Of a stretch of 29,121 bases of DNA, positions 15,201 to 21,473 are shown piece after piece. The notes below the pieces were generated by a model. The model had not been told where the DNA came from. It saw only the letters and a list, made by a program, of their open reading frames with translations, and searched no databases. This stretch comes from JAZDEU01 sp043808545. Lineage in GTDB: Bacteria > Patescibacteriota > Patescibacteriia > JAZDEU01. Within the stretch, counting starts at the first letter, position 1; each line of letters opens with the position of its first letter. The translations under genes and the position numbers were made by a program. Where the stretch lies: contig JAZDEU010000066.1 in NCBI GenBank assembly GCA_043808545.1, forward strand, positions 1 through 29,121. The letters are read 5' to 3'.

Positions 15201-16205
15201 GCCGCGCAAAGTATTGGAGAACCTGGGACCCAGCTTACTATGAGAACCTTCCATACTGGAGGAGTTGTAGGATCTGATATTACGCAAGGGTTGCCTAGAG
15301 TTGAGGAAATTTTTGAAGTGAGGCCGCCAAAAAGAAAGGCGTTTCTATCTGAAGTTAGCGGAGGCGTGTCCATAGAAGAGGCTAAGAAAACAATAGAGGA
15401 TAAAGATGGAAATATAATTATGCAAGGTATGCCTGGGCAAAAAATTATCAGGGTAAGATATAATGGGATTGAAGAAGATTGTTATGATTTTAAAGCTAAA
15501 GATAAAATAGATATAAAAGTAAAAGATGGAGAAGAAGTTAAGAAGGGAGATGTTTTATTCTCTGATGATAAGGAAAAGAAAGTATTGGTAAAAAGAAAAG
15601 GAATGGTAAAAATGGAAGATAATAAAATAAAAGTTTTAGTAGAAGCGGAATGCGTAAAAGAATATATAATTCCAAAGGGATATGTTTTATATGTTAAAGA
15701 CGGAGATGTCGTAGAAGCTGGGACTCAGCTTACTGAAGGAAGTTTAGACCTTCATCAGCTTTATAAAATGCGCGGAAGGCTTGAAGCTCAAAGATATATT
15801 ATTCGCGAAATTCAGCATGTTTATTCTTCTCAAGGTCAGCCTTTGAATGATAAACATATTGAAATAATCGCGCGCCAGTTATTTTCCAAAGTTATTGTTG
15901 AGGAATCGGGTGATACGCTTTGTCTTCCGGGAGAAATTATGGATATAACGGAGGTGCAGAAAATAAATCAAGAAATGGAAGAGCAAGGGAAGATTCCTGC
16001 AAAAGTAGAAGAACTTTTATTAGGTATGACAAAAGTATCGTTATCAACAAAGAGCTTTTTATCAGCGGCGTCTTTCCAAGAGACATCACGCGTTTTAATT
16101 AACGCGGCGGTTAGCGGAAAGATAGATTATTTGGAAGGATTGAAAGAGAATGTTATTATCGGACGGCTTATTCCTACGGGAACTGGTTTTAGGGGAAAAA
16201 GATAA
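12234..16205 (+). CDS. rpoC: RNA polymerase beta' subunit
   Basis: Catalytic beta' subunit; 1323 residues from ATG 12234 (MSEVLKTFDFEGIRLRV). The longer frame from 12204 is repeat-coded. The N-terminal zinc site is Cys63, Cys65, Cys78 and Cys81. The catalytic Mg-binding loop NADFDGD is at 528-534. The second zinc site is Cys886 (EDCND) with Cys959, Cys966 and Cys969 (CKCVRGICRKC). The trigger-loop region GEPGTQLTMRTFHTGGV is intact, and the C-terminus reads GRLIPTGTGF. The clamp region (about 145-300) is long, charged and likely coiled coil. Residues about 598-621 (SSKKQENNKTIKQKEEKK) are a low-complexity insert encoded by an AACAATAA-type repeat. The gene has no visible Shine-Dalgarno and is far from rpoB. 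Confidence 0.97.
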   Translation: MSEVLKTFDFEGIRLRVASPEQIKKWGYGEVTKPETVNYRTQKPEKDGLFCERIFGPSKDWECYCGKYKKIKYKGIICDKCGVEVTRSSVRRERMGYIDLASPVSHIWFLRGVPSKVGLVLDLSPMSLEKVIYFAGFIITKVDNAQKESTIMEIREEYKRKKKEIKGEFKKRKDEVIRKFEAQEIKEDAKDTNLDLLDKEEEEKDLELDGKLNEALAELNEIKKYKVISENSYQELALKYGHIFEANIGAEAVRELLEEINLEKLAGELEKEHEDAKGNKKEKLIKRIKLLRNLIKNNIRPEWMVLTVVPVIPPDLRPMVPLDGGRFATSDLNDLYRRIINRNNRLKQLIELNAPEVICRNEKRMLQEAVDALIDNSARQGKTVVASTGQKRMLKSLADMLKGKQGRFRQNLLGKRIDYSGRSVIVVGPNLKLHQCGIPKTMALELFKPFIISKLIKRELVHNVRSANKYIEAGHNEVWDILEDIIKDAYVFLNRAPTLHRLGIQAFKPKLIEGKAIQVHPMVCSAFNADFDGDQMAVHVPLTEESRAEARDIMLSTNNLLKPATGDPVTQPNQDIVWGIFYMTVPLRNGSWVIGTEEASSKKQENNKTIKQKEEKKENIRYFSSFKESIIAYNLGNIKLQEEIGVYNNKEELLYTTVGRILFNELLPEEIGFLNKTMDKKSLGQIVTNVISICGTERAVILLDALKDTGFKYLTFSGLSWAMSDTPYVEGKGKLIKDVEKQVEEVHEQYETGLLTFNERHSKIIELWSGAKDRIVVMCKKKLAESFIESQNPIYSMIESKARGTWGQLIQVIGMKGLVTNPGGRIIELPVKGNFKEGVDVLEYFISTHGARKGLSDTALRTANAGYLTRRLVDVAQDIIINEEDCNDTEGIVLTRKESEEMGENLEDRVWGRFLAEDAVDSKTGKVVIKTGEIIDEAKREIFKQLNLDQIKIRSVLTCKCVRGICRKCYGYDLGYNKVIKLGIAAGIVAAQSIGEPGTQLTMRTFHTGGVVGSDITQGLPRVEEIFEVRPPKRKAFLSEVSGGVSIEEAKKTIEDKDGNIIMQGMPGQKIIRVRYNGIEEDCYDFKAKDKIDIKVKDGEEVKKGDVLFSDDKEKKVLVKRKGMVKMEDNKIKVLVEAECVKEYIIPKGYVLYVKDGDVVEAGTQLTEGSLDLHQLYKMRGRLEAQRYIIREIQHVYSSQGQPLNDKHIEIIARQLFSKVIVEESGDTLCLPGEIMDITEVQKINQEMEEQGKIPAKVEELLLGMTKVSLSTKSFLSAASFQETSRVLINAAVSGKIDYLEGLKENVIIGRLIPTGTGFRGKR
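14030..14090. repeat. AACAATAA repeat insert inside rpoC
   Basis: CAAAAAAACAAGAAAAC and two AATAAAAC units encode a Lys/Gln/Asn-rich peptide between the conserved GIFYMTVPLRN segment and FSSFKESIIAYN. The same motif occurs inside murE at 5581-5630 and before ychF at 18903-18932; its complement precedes rpoC. Confidence 0.6.
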
Positions 16206-16217
16206 TATAAACTAAGT

Positions 16218-16400
16218 TATGGACATCACATTATGACTCCGCTCTCCATAAACTGTAAAAATTGCGAATAGCTTGTTTTTCGTTCAGGAAAATCCTCTAT
16301 ATATCTACTGATATTTATGCGGTTTTCCTAAACTGCAAAACTTCGCTATTCATCAATTTTTCCTAGTTTCTAAGCGCATTTTCATAATGTGATGCCCATA
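16218..16400. mobile_element. MITE family 2, copy 1 (183 bp)
   Basis: Starts TATGGACATCACATTATGA and ends TCATAATGTGATGCCCATA. The two halves are near-complementary over their whole length (inner arms CGTTCAGGAAAATCC and GGTTTTCCTAAACTG, apex ATATC TACT GATAT). Copy 2 at 22423-22605 has the same 183-bp length with about a dozen differences. TA at both ends fits insertion at TA, as known for IS630/Tc1-mariner-type transposases. It lies 12 nt after the rpoC stop and may serve as its 3' structure. Confidence 0.88.
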
Positions 16401-16405
16401 GGCAA

Positions 16406-16563
16406 CTGTTGAAATAGTCGTAAATTGTCATTCCGACCGAACGAACCAGACGCGAGAAACGGCTAATTCGTGAGTGGAGGAATTTTTTGTTTAAGACAAA
16501 TTTGGTGCTATCGACAGATTAATCCACTTCGGTCGGAATGACAAAAAACATTATTTCAACAGC
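16406..16563. mobile_element. MITE family 1, copy D
   Basis: Ends CTGTTGAAATAGTCG and TTATTTCAACAG match copies A-C. The core is bounded by GTCATTCCGACCGA and TCGGTCGGAATGAC. No clear target-site duplication was found, and the element starts 5 nt after MITE family 2 copy 1. Its right end lies about 11 nt before the ferredoxin start. Confidence 0.75.
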
Positions 16564-16573
16564 CTCTAATTAT

Positions 16574-16762
16574 ATGCGAATTAACATTGATCAAAGCGCT
16601 TGCATAGAATGCGGCACTTGCAATGCGACATGTCCGAAGGTATTTAACCTTAATGAAGAGGGGAAGGCTTATGTTATTGAAGGCGCGGATTTAGACGCAA
16701 ATTTGCAATGCATAAAAGAAGCGGTTAATATCTGCCCTGCGCAGGTTATTATTATGGTTTAG
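16574..16762 (+). CDS. 4Fe-4S ferredoxin
   Basis: Small electron carrier of 62 residues. Starts at ATG 16574 (MRINIDQSACIECGTC); an in-frame ATG at 16538 lies inside MITE D and is rejected. CxxCxxCxxxCP (CIECGTCNATCP) and a distal CP (NICPAQ) match the single-cluster ferredoxin pattern, with the PKVFNLNEEGKA segment usual for this family. The redox partner cannot be inferred: no oxidoreductase gene is in the window. Its native upstream region has been displaced by the two MITEs. Confidence 0.88.
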   Translation: MRINIDQSACIECGTCNATCPKVFNLNEEGKAYVIEGADLDANLQCIKEAVNICPAQVIIMV

Positions 16763-16957
16763 ACACCGCACTACGAACGCGGCACATACGAATGTGGGAA
16801 ATATGGAAGAATAGCATTGAGTGGGATGAATTGGGGGCAGATAGCGAATGTGAATATTCCATTTTTTTTGTTTTATGTGATATAATAATATTAAGTTATC
16901 CACACTTTGACTTTTTATATATTATAATACAAAGTTTTTTTAATTAGAAGGAGGAGT

Positions 16958-17128
16958 ATGACGGAAATAATTTTAAAATTAATTGAACAATTAAATAGTT
17001 CTGTTTTTATGTTATTTGGTCTTTTGCTTGTAGCGTTTTGCGCTATTTTTAAAATAGGCGGAATGGCGTCCAAATTTAAAAATTTCGAAAAGGATAGAGA
17101 TAAAACAAGCGATTCACTAGACCCATAA
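16958..17128 (+). CDS. 56-residue single-span membrane protein
   Basis: Begins MTEIILKLIEQLN and ends DKTSDSLDP. A hydrophobic segment at about residues 16-33 (VFMLFGLLLVAFCAIF) is followed by a Lys/Asp-rich tail. It has one of the strongest ribosome sites in the window (AAGGAGG, 5 nt before ATG) and a TATAAT box about 30 nt upstream. The next gene starts 8 nt after its stop, so the two form an operon. Function unknown. Confidence 0.6.
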   Translation: MTEIILKLIEQLNSSVFMLFGLLLVAFCAIFKIGGMASKFKNFEKDRDKTSDSLDP

Positions 17129-17136
17129 AAAATAAT

Positions 17137-17403
17137 GTGGCAAAAATAAACGCCACTGTTGATTTATTATACAAAGCGCATTTAGCGACGATACAATCAA
17201 GAAGTCCTGTAAGTTTGAGTGATTTAGGGAAAAAGATTTCCGATGATTTAAAATTAGAAATTAAAGTAAATGATCATTGGCAGAAAATTAAAAGCGAAAT
17301 AATGAAAAATAATCCTTCTAATCCTTATGATATACAAGTAATTACTTTAAAAGTGGCGCAAGATTGTTTTGACAAGTTTTTTATAGAAAAAGAGAAAGAA
17401 TAA
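17137..17403 (+). CDS. Hypothetical 88-residue protein
   Basis: GTG start 8 nt after the preceding membrane-protein gene. The product is soluble and Lys-rich (MAKINATVDLLYKAHLATIQ...) with probable helices and no recognised domain. Tight spacing suggests it is translated together with the small membrane protein. No further inference is supported. Confidence 0.6.
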   Translation: MAKINATVDLLYKAHLATIQSRSPVSLSDLGKKISDDLKLEIKVNDHWQKIKSEIMKNNPSNPYDIQVITLKVAQDCFDKFFIEKEKE

Positions 17404-17430
17404 ATAAAATTATACGCCTATAAAATAGGA

Positions 17431-17541
17431 ATGGATTTAATGCAGATATACCCTATTATAGGGATTATTTCTAGAGATAGAATATTAAAAGAAATGAATA
17501 TTTCTATAGATGATATTGATAATCATTCTCCAGAAAAATAG
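17431..17541 (+). CDS. Possible 36-residue small protein
   Basis: ATG to TAG frame beginning MDLMQIYPIIGIISRDRIL and ending DIDNHSPEK, between the 88-residue gene and a strong terminator. The ribosome site is weak (AATAGGA). It is compatible with a third gene of the small operon, but could be chance. Confidence 0.3.
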   Translation: MDLMQIYPIIGIISRDRILKEMNISIDDIDNHSPEK

Positions 17542-17555
17542 ACATAGAAAATGAT

Positions 17556-17583
17556 AAAAACACCCTGCATATGGGTGTTTTTT
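17556..17583 (+). terminator. Rho-independent terminator of the small-gene operon
   Basis: AAAACACCC / GGGTGTTTT hairpin around a TGCATAT loop, then a T run. It closes the operon that starts at 16958. Confidence 0.88.
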
Positions 17584-17619
17584 GTATGAAAAAATAAGGT
17601 GGCGAAGTATCGTCTATTT

Positions 17620-18804
17620 TTATTCTATTTCCACAATTATCATCGGACTTTCATAATTTTGCCAGTCAATAACGCCTCGCGCGTAGAGGAGATATTCTCC
17701 TTTTTTTATATCCTTCGGATTTATTTTATATGTCCAATATGTGTAATATCCATAATTATTTAATGCGTCAAATTTATAATCTATTTCAGGCGTTTCTAAA
17801 TTATCAATAATAAAAATAACAGAATCCAGTGGATTATTACAACTTGCGGAAAGCATTTTTTCATTGGATATTTTTTTTCCATTTTCAATCCCGCTTAATT
17901 TTAAGTCATATTTAAACCAATTATTTTCTTCTGTTTTTTCGGTAATATTTTCTTTTTGTTCATCAGCTTTTTTATCATCTGGAGTTTGCTGCATGGAGGG
18001 ATCTGGCCGCGATGTTATTGATTGTTCTCCCGTATAATTTTTTATTATTTTCACTGGCAGGTCTTCTTTTCTTATTATTTTTTTATCAGATGTACCAGCG
18101 ACTTTTCCCTCTAGGATTGCTTGCGTTTCAGGCTCTCCAGTTTCGGATGCGGCAAGATTATTATTTATCGTATCATAAATATTTGAAAGGGCTTTTACAA
18201 CAGCGTTAAGGATTTGCGTATTTGCTTCTGTTGTTGTAGCTTGCGCGTTGGCAGCAGATTCATTGCTGCTGGTTGCGATTTCCGCAATAGCTTGCTCTGT
18301 TTTTCCCATTTCTATTTTTTCCTGTTCTTTTTTTTCTTCAGATTTTTTTTCAGTAATAACCGCCTCATTATTTTTTTTCGTTAAGATGCTAGGAGCTGGC
18401 GCGCCATTGCCGTCATTTTCAATTTTTATTTTAGCCGCATCCTGAAATTGCAGGTTTCCATTATGGGCGAATGTTTTTATTGTATAGTTTCCATTTACTA
18501 TTTCCATACTATTAAGATAATAGCACCATTCATTTGTCGCATTTTCAAAAAATGCTTTAACTGTTTTCATAGAACCATCTGTATTATTTTTTATAATAAA
18601 ATCAACATTGGACGCTTTTCCGAATGTTTTAGCTGATATTTTTGCTATTCCGTTAATTGATGATTCTTCTTGAGCGGGTTTTACAATATTAACGCCCGTC
18701 AAGCCATTTTCTGTTTTTATATAAGCGTAAGATTTTATTCCTGCCGCTATCACTGCGACTAATAATACAGAGTATAGAATTTTTTTGCGTCTGTTAATAA
18801 ACAT
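17620..18804 (-). CDS. Membrane-anchored extracytoplasmic protein with a disordered linker
   Basis: 394 residues from ATG at 18802-18804 (MFINRRKKILYSVLLVAVI). The in-frame ATG at 18825 is repeat-derived. A basic N-terminus and hydrophobic span (about 9-26) act as anchor or signal. Two beta-rich regions follow: about 35-135 (containing FFENATNEWCYYLNSMEIVNG) and about 300-394 (DSVIFIIDNLETPEIDYKF, GEYLLYARGV). They are separated by about 150 residues rich in Glu, Lys, Ala, Thr and Asn, probably disordered. The C-terminal region resembles Ig-like or adhesin-type domains only in style. Likely surface-exposed. It is transcribed divergently from ychF. Confidence 0.7.
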   Translation of the reverse strand: MFINRRKKILYSVLLVAVIAAGIKSYAYIKTENGLTGVNIVKPAQEESSINGIAKISAKTFGKASNVDFIIKNNTDGSMKTVKAFFENATNEWCYYLNSMEIVNGNYTIKTFAHNGNLQFQDAAKIKIENDGNGAPAPSILTKKNNEAVITEKKSEEKKEQEKIEMGKTEQAIAEIATSSNESAANAQATTTEANTQILNAVVKALSNIYDTINNNLAASETGEPETQAILEGKVAGTSDKKIIRKEDLPVKIIKNYTGEQSITSRPDPSMQQTPDDKKADEQKENITEKTEENNWFKYDLKLSGIENGKKISNEKMLSASCNNPLDSVIFIIDNLETPEIDYKFDALNNYGYYTYWTYKINPKDIKKGEYLLYARGVIDWQNYESPMIIVEIE

Positions 18805-18862
18805 AACTTTTGACTTTAGACCCATTCGGCAAGCTCAGGGCATGCTTTTAACTTTTGACTAT

Positions 18863-18871
18863 ATTATACCA
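18863..18871 (-). promoter_or_regulatory. Extended -10 promoter for the anchored protein gene
   Basis: Minus strand TGGTATAAT (TATAAT at 18868-18863), with no clear -35. It lies 59 nt before the start codon. The ychF -35 hexamer begins only 3 bp away. Confidence 0.6.
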
Positions 18872-18873
18872 TA

Positions 18874-18902
18874 TTGATAAAAGTTAGGAAATAGGATATA
18901 CT
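18874..18902 (+). promoter_or_regulatory. ychF promoter
   Basis: TTGATA (18874-18879), a 17-nt spacer, and TATACT (18897-18902). It is packed back to back with the divergent promoter at 18863-18871, so the two may compete for polymerase. Confidence 0.6.
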
Positions 18903-18976
18903 TCAAAAAAACAATAAAGCAATAAAACAATATGTTAATTAAATTTTGTTTTTTTGTTTTCTTGTTTTCTTGCCTC
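18903..18976. repeat. Inverted A-rich/T-rich repeat before ychF
   Basis: An A-rich arm (CAAAAAAACAATAAAGCAAT) and a T-rich arm (GTTTTTTTGTTTTCTTG) flank ATGTTAATTAAATT. The T-rich arm ends just before ATG 18977, and there is no Shine-Dalgarno. The T-rich arm is complementary to the A-rich insert inside murE. Confidence 0.6.
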
Positions 18977-20056
18977 ATGTCTTTATCTGTCGGAATCGTC
19001 GGTCTCCCGAATGTCGGGAAATCAACGCTTTTTAAAGCGATAACAAAAAAACAAGTTGACGCGAGTAATTTTCCGTTTTGCACGATTGAACCAAATGTGG
19101 GAATTGTGAGCGTGCCGGATTTAAGGCTGGAAAAGTTAGCTGGCATATCAAAATCTGTTAAAGCGGTTCCCGCAACGGTTAAATTTGTTGATATCGCGGG
19201 ATTAGTCGCTGGCGCGCATAAGGGGGAAGGATTAGGAAATAAATTTTTGGCGAATATTAGAGAAGTGGACGCGATTTGCCATATCGTCCGCGAGTTTTCG
19301 GATTCTAATGTTGTTCATGTCGCTGGGAAAGTTGATCCGAAATCTGATCTGGAAATTATAAATTTGGAACTTATTTTTGCTGATATGGCAGTCGTCGCGA
19401 AAAGGTTGGAAAGCGCAAAAAAAGAAATTCGTGGAAACACGCCAATAACCCCTCTCAAGATTGGAACTGGCAATGTTTTAGAAAAAGTTATGAAAGTTTT
19501 AGAAGCTGGACATCTTGCGGTTGACGCCGCGCTTTCAGATGAAGAAAAGTTTTTAATAAAAGAATTAAACTTGCTTACTTTAAAGCCGATTTTGTATGTA
19601 GTAAATGTTGATGAAAACGAATTAGATAAAAATGTTGATTTGCCAATTGGAGATTCTCCTATTATAAATATTTCCGCGAAAATTGAAGCGGAACTCGCTG
19701 ACCTATCTTTTGAAGATGCAAACATTTATATGCAGGAACTGGGGATACAACAGTCTGGGTTAGATAAATTGATAGTCGCAAGTTATAAAATTTTAGGACT
19801 CCTTACATTTTTTACTTCTGGCGAGCCGGAAACGCGCGCATGGACTGTAGTAAACGGCGCAAAAGCGCCGCAGGCGGCAGGCGTGATTCATACGGATTTT
19901 GAGGCAAAATTTATCCGCGCGGAAGTCGTCGCGTATGATGATTTCGTGAAGTACAATGGCTGGAACGGCGCGAAAGAGAAAGGCTTGATGCGAGTGGATG
20001 GAAAAGATTATGTCGTCTGCGATGGGGATGTGATGTTTTTTAGGCATGGGGCGTGA
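18977..20056 (+). CDS. ychF: YchF/Ola1-type P-loop NTPase
   Basis: Universally conserved, ribosome-associated NTPase of the Obg group; 359 residues from ATG 18977 (MSLSVGIVGLPNVGKST). The longer frame from 18932 is repeat-coded. G1 is at 9-17 (GLPNVGKST), G3 at D72 (DIAGLVAGAHKGEGLGN), and NVDE at 210-213 in place of the classical NKxD, as expected for the ATP-preferring YchF subfamily. A coiled-coil insertion (about 125-200) and a C-terminal TGS domain (TFFTSGEPETRAW to DGDVMFFRHGA) complete the protein. The C-terminus ends at TGA in the normal place, which supports standard TGA usage. Confidence 0.96.
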   Translation: MSLSVGIVGLPNVGKSTLFKAITKKQVDASNFPFCTIEPNVGIVSVPDLRLEKLAGISKSVKAVPATVKFVDIAGLVAGAHKGEGLGNKFLANIREVDAICHIVREFSDSNVVHVAGKVDPKSDLEIINLELIFADMAVVAKRLESAKKEIRGNTPITPLKIGTGNVLEKVMKVLEAGHLAVDAALSDEEKFLIKELNLLTLKPILYVVNVDENELDKNVDLPIGDSPIINISAKIEAELADLSFEDANIYMQELGIQQSGLDKLIVASYKILGLLTFFTSGEPETRAWTVVNGAKAPQAAGVIHTDFEAKFIRAEVVAYDDFVKYNGWNGAKEKGLMRVDGKDYVVCDGDVMFFRHGA

Positions 20057-20151
20057 ATAAATTTTTAATTTCAAATTTTAAATTTTAAAATAATTTTTAA
20101 TGTTTTAATTTTAAATGGCGATAAGTGCGATAGGCTGTTTTTATTTAAAAT

Positions 20152-20211
20152 GTCAGAGTCCCTTGTCTGGTCTCGCTTAGGCTCGGTCAGTCAAGGAGAC
20201 TCTGACGGGAC
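20152..20211. repeat. GTCAGAGTC hairpin repeat, copy 2 (long loop)
   Basis: Arms GTCAGAGTCCCTTG and CAAGGAGACTCTGAC match the other copies, but the loop is replaced by about 30 nt that form a second small inverted repeat. In the gap between ychF and the glycosyltransferase. Confidence 0.75.
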
Positions 20212-20315
20212 AAACTTTGCTTGTAATGATAGTAATAGAAAGGTTTTTATAAAAAGTCGTTTCTTTAAAAGAATTGTTGTAAAATAGGATAAAAGAGATA
20301 ATATTTTGAAAGATC

Positions 20316-20350
20316 GTCAGAGTCCCTTGATTACAAGGAGACTCTGGGGA
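20316..20350. repeat. GTCAGAGTC hairpin repeat, copy 3
   Basis: GTCAGAGTCCCTTG, loop ATTA, CAAGGAGACTCTGGGG. 23 nt upstream of copy 4, in direct orientation. Confidence 0.8.
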
Positions 20351-20373
20351 CGAGTTGGAAGTATCATTGAAGC

Positions 20374-20411
20374 GTCAGGGTCCCTTGATTACAAGGAGAC
20401 TCTGACGGGAC
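20374..20411. repeat. GTCAGAGTC hairpin repeat, copy 4
   Basis: GTCAGGGTCCCTTG, loop ATTA, CAAGGAGACTCTGACGGGAC. It ends 33 nt before the glycosyltransferase start, so it lies in that gene's leader. Confidence 0.8.
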
Positions 20412-20444
20412 GGAAAGTGGATAATTTTAACTTTCTCATAACTT

Positions 20445-21473
20445 ATGCAATGTTCAATAATAGTCCCAACATATAATAGAGCAGAATATTTAAAAAAATG
20501 CGTTGACGCGCTTTTAAATCTGGATTGCGGCAATGATTTTAAATATAACCTCACCCCAGCCCTCACCTCAAAGGGGATGGAGATTTTTTGTATTGATTAT
20601 GAAATTATTATTGTTGATGATAATTCAACAGATGGGACGAGAGAATATTTATCTGGTTTGGCGAATAAAAAAATAAGGATATTACATAATGAGAGAAATT
20701 TAGGACCTGCTATTTCAAGAAATAGGGGAGTGGAAAACGCAAGTTATGATATTGTTGCATTTATTGATGATGATTGTGTCGCGGATAAAAACTGGTTGCG
20801 AGAATTGGCGGGCGGGTTTGGGAGTTCTGGAGTTAGACGAGAGGATTCTGGGATTCTTCACCCTCCTAGCGCATGGGTTCAGAATGACGCATTTTTTAGG
20901 AATGAAGATGTTGATTTTGTTTTTGGAAGAACTTATTACATAGAAAAAGAGCATAAGGGGTATTTCCCAGAGCGGTTAGTTAATGTGAAAAATTGGCCGG
21001 GGGCGGGAAATATGGCTTTTAAGAAAAAAATTTTTAATAAACTTGGCGGGTTTGATAATAATTTTTATTATTACCATAATGAAGATTCAGAGCTTGCAAT
21101 CAGGGCGGTGGAAAATAATTTTACTTTTAAATATATTGATGACGCGATCGTGTATCATCAAGCTATGAATTGGAATGTAAAATCATTGCTCGCAAGCGCG
21201 CGCAACGCCTCGGTATGGGTTAAGTTAAAAAATAAATATCCGAAAAGTTATAGAATTTTAAAACCGCCGGTTTTTGGCGGATTTGTTGTTAACGGGATAG
21301 ATTATTTTTATATTTTATTTTTACCTGTATTACTTCCGATTTTGTTTATTAGATATTTATTAAATGGAAAACGCGATATTAAAATGTTTTTCACAAAATG
21401 GCCGTTTTATTTATTTTTAAGAAGATATTATATTTATAATGAGGCGATAAAAAATAGAATTTTTATGTTATAG
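20445..21473 (+). CDS. Family 2 (GT-A) glycosyltransferase with in-frame inserts
   Basis: Membrane-associated glycosyltransferase, 342 residues, probably adding sugars to a surface glycan. Starts CSIIVPTYNRAEYL, followed by the nucleotide-binding IIIVDDNSTDGT, the metal-binding DDD (FIDDDCVAD), the acceptor-side GAGNMAFKKKIFNKLGGFD and the catalytic ED (NEDSELAIR, about 213-214). The C-terminus has hydrophobic segments (YFYILFLPVLLPILFIRYLL) that may anchor it. Two stretches look inserted: about residues 27-49 (NLTPALTSKGME) and 126-150 (REDSGILHPPSAWVQNDAFF), both encoded by palindromic repeat DNA. It overlaps the convergent UXS-like gene by 11 bp at the 3' ends. Donor and acceptor are unknown. 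Confidence 0.88.
   Translation: MQCSIIVPTYNRAEYLKKCVDALLNLDCGNDFKYNLTPALTSKGMEIFCIDYEIIIVDDNSTDGTREYLSGLANKKIRILHNERNLGPAISRNRGVENASYDIVAFIDDDCVADKNWLRELAGGFGSSGVRREDSGILHPPSAWVQNDAFFRNEDVDFVFGRTYYIEKEHKGYFPERLVNVKNWPGAGNMAFKKKIFNKLGGFDNNFYYYHNEDSELAIRAVENNFTFKYIDDAIVYHQAMNWNVKSLLASARNASVWVKLKNKYPKSYRILKPPVFGGFVVNGIDYFYILFLPVLLPILFIRYLLNGKRDIKMFFTKWPFYLFLRRYYIYNEAIKNRIFML
20540..20584. repeat. CCTCACCCC-type repeat insert in the glycosyltransferase
   Basis: ACCTCACCCCAGCCCTCACC followed by TCAAAGGGGATGGAG forms a short inverted repeat (CCCC / GGGG, CTC / GAG). A relative (CCTCCCCTTAACTCCC ... CTCAAAGGAGATGG) is inserted in the ComEC-like gene at 23439-23494, in another reading frame. Confidence 0.55.
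20840..20892. repeat. GGATTCTTCAC...CAGAATGAC repeat insert in the glycosyltransferase
   Basis: GATTCTGGGATTCTTCACCC and GGGTTCAGAATGACGC form an inverted repeat; read in reverse it is GTCATTCTGAAC ... GAAGAATC, a common style of intergenic palindrome. Here it is translated as about 20 residues in the middle of the enzyme. Confidence 0.55.

Noticed and set aside
14777..15373. Minus-strand frames inside rpoC
   Set aside because: They lie opposite conserved RpoC sequence and show typical complementary-strand composition.
16538..16573. Ferredoxin start at 16538
   Set aside because: It lies within MITE copy D; MRINIDQ at 16574 is the normal ferredoxin start.
18932..18976. Longer YchF N-terminus (MLIKFCFFVFLFSCL) as a signal peptide
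   Set aside because: It is encoded by a T-rich repeat that also occurs elsewhere; YchF is cytoplasmic and normally starts at the MSLSVGIVG position.
20152..20411. CRISPR array
   Set aside because: Only three unevenly spaced copies, each a self-complementary hairpin with a variable loop; no regular spacers and no cas genes.
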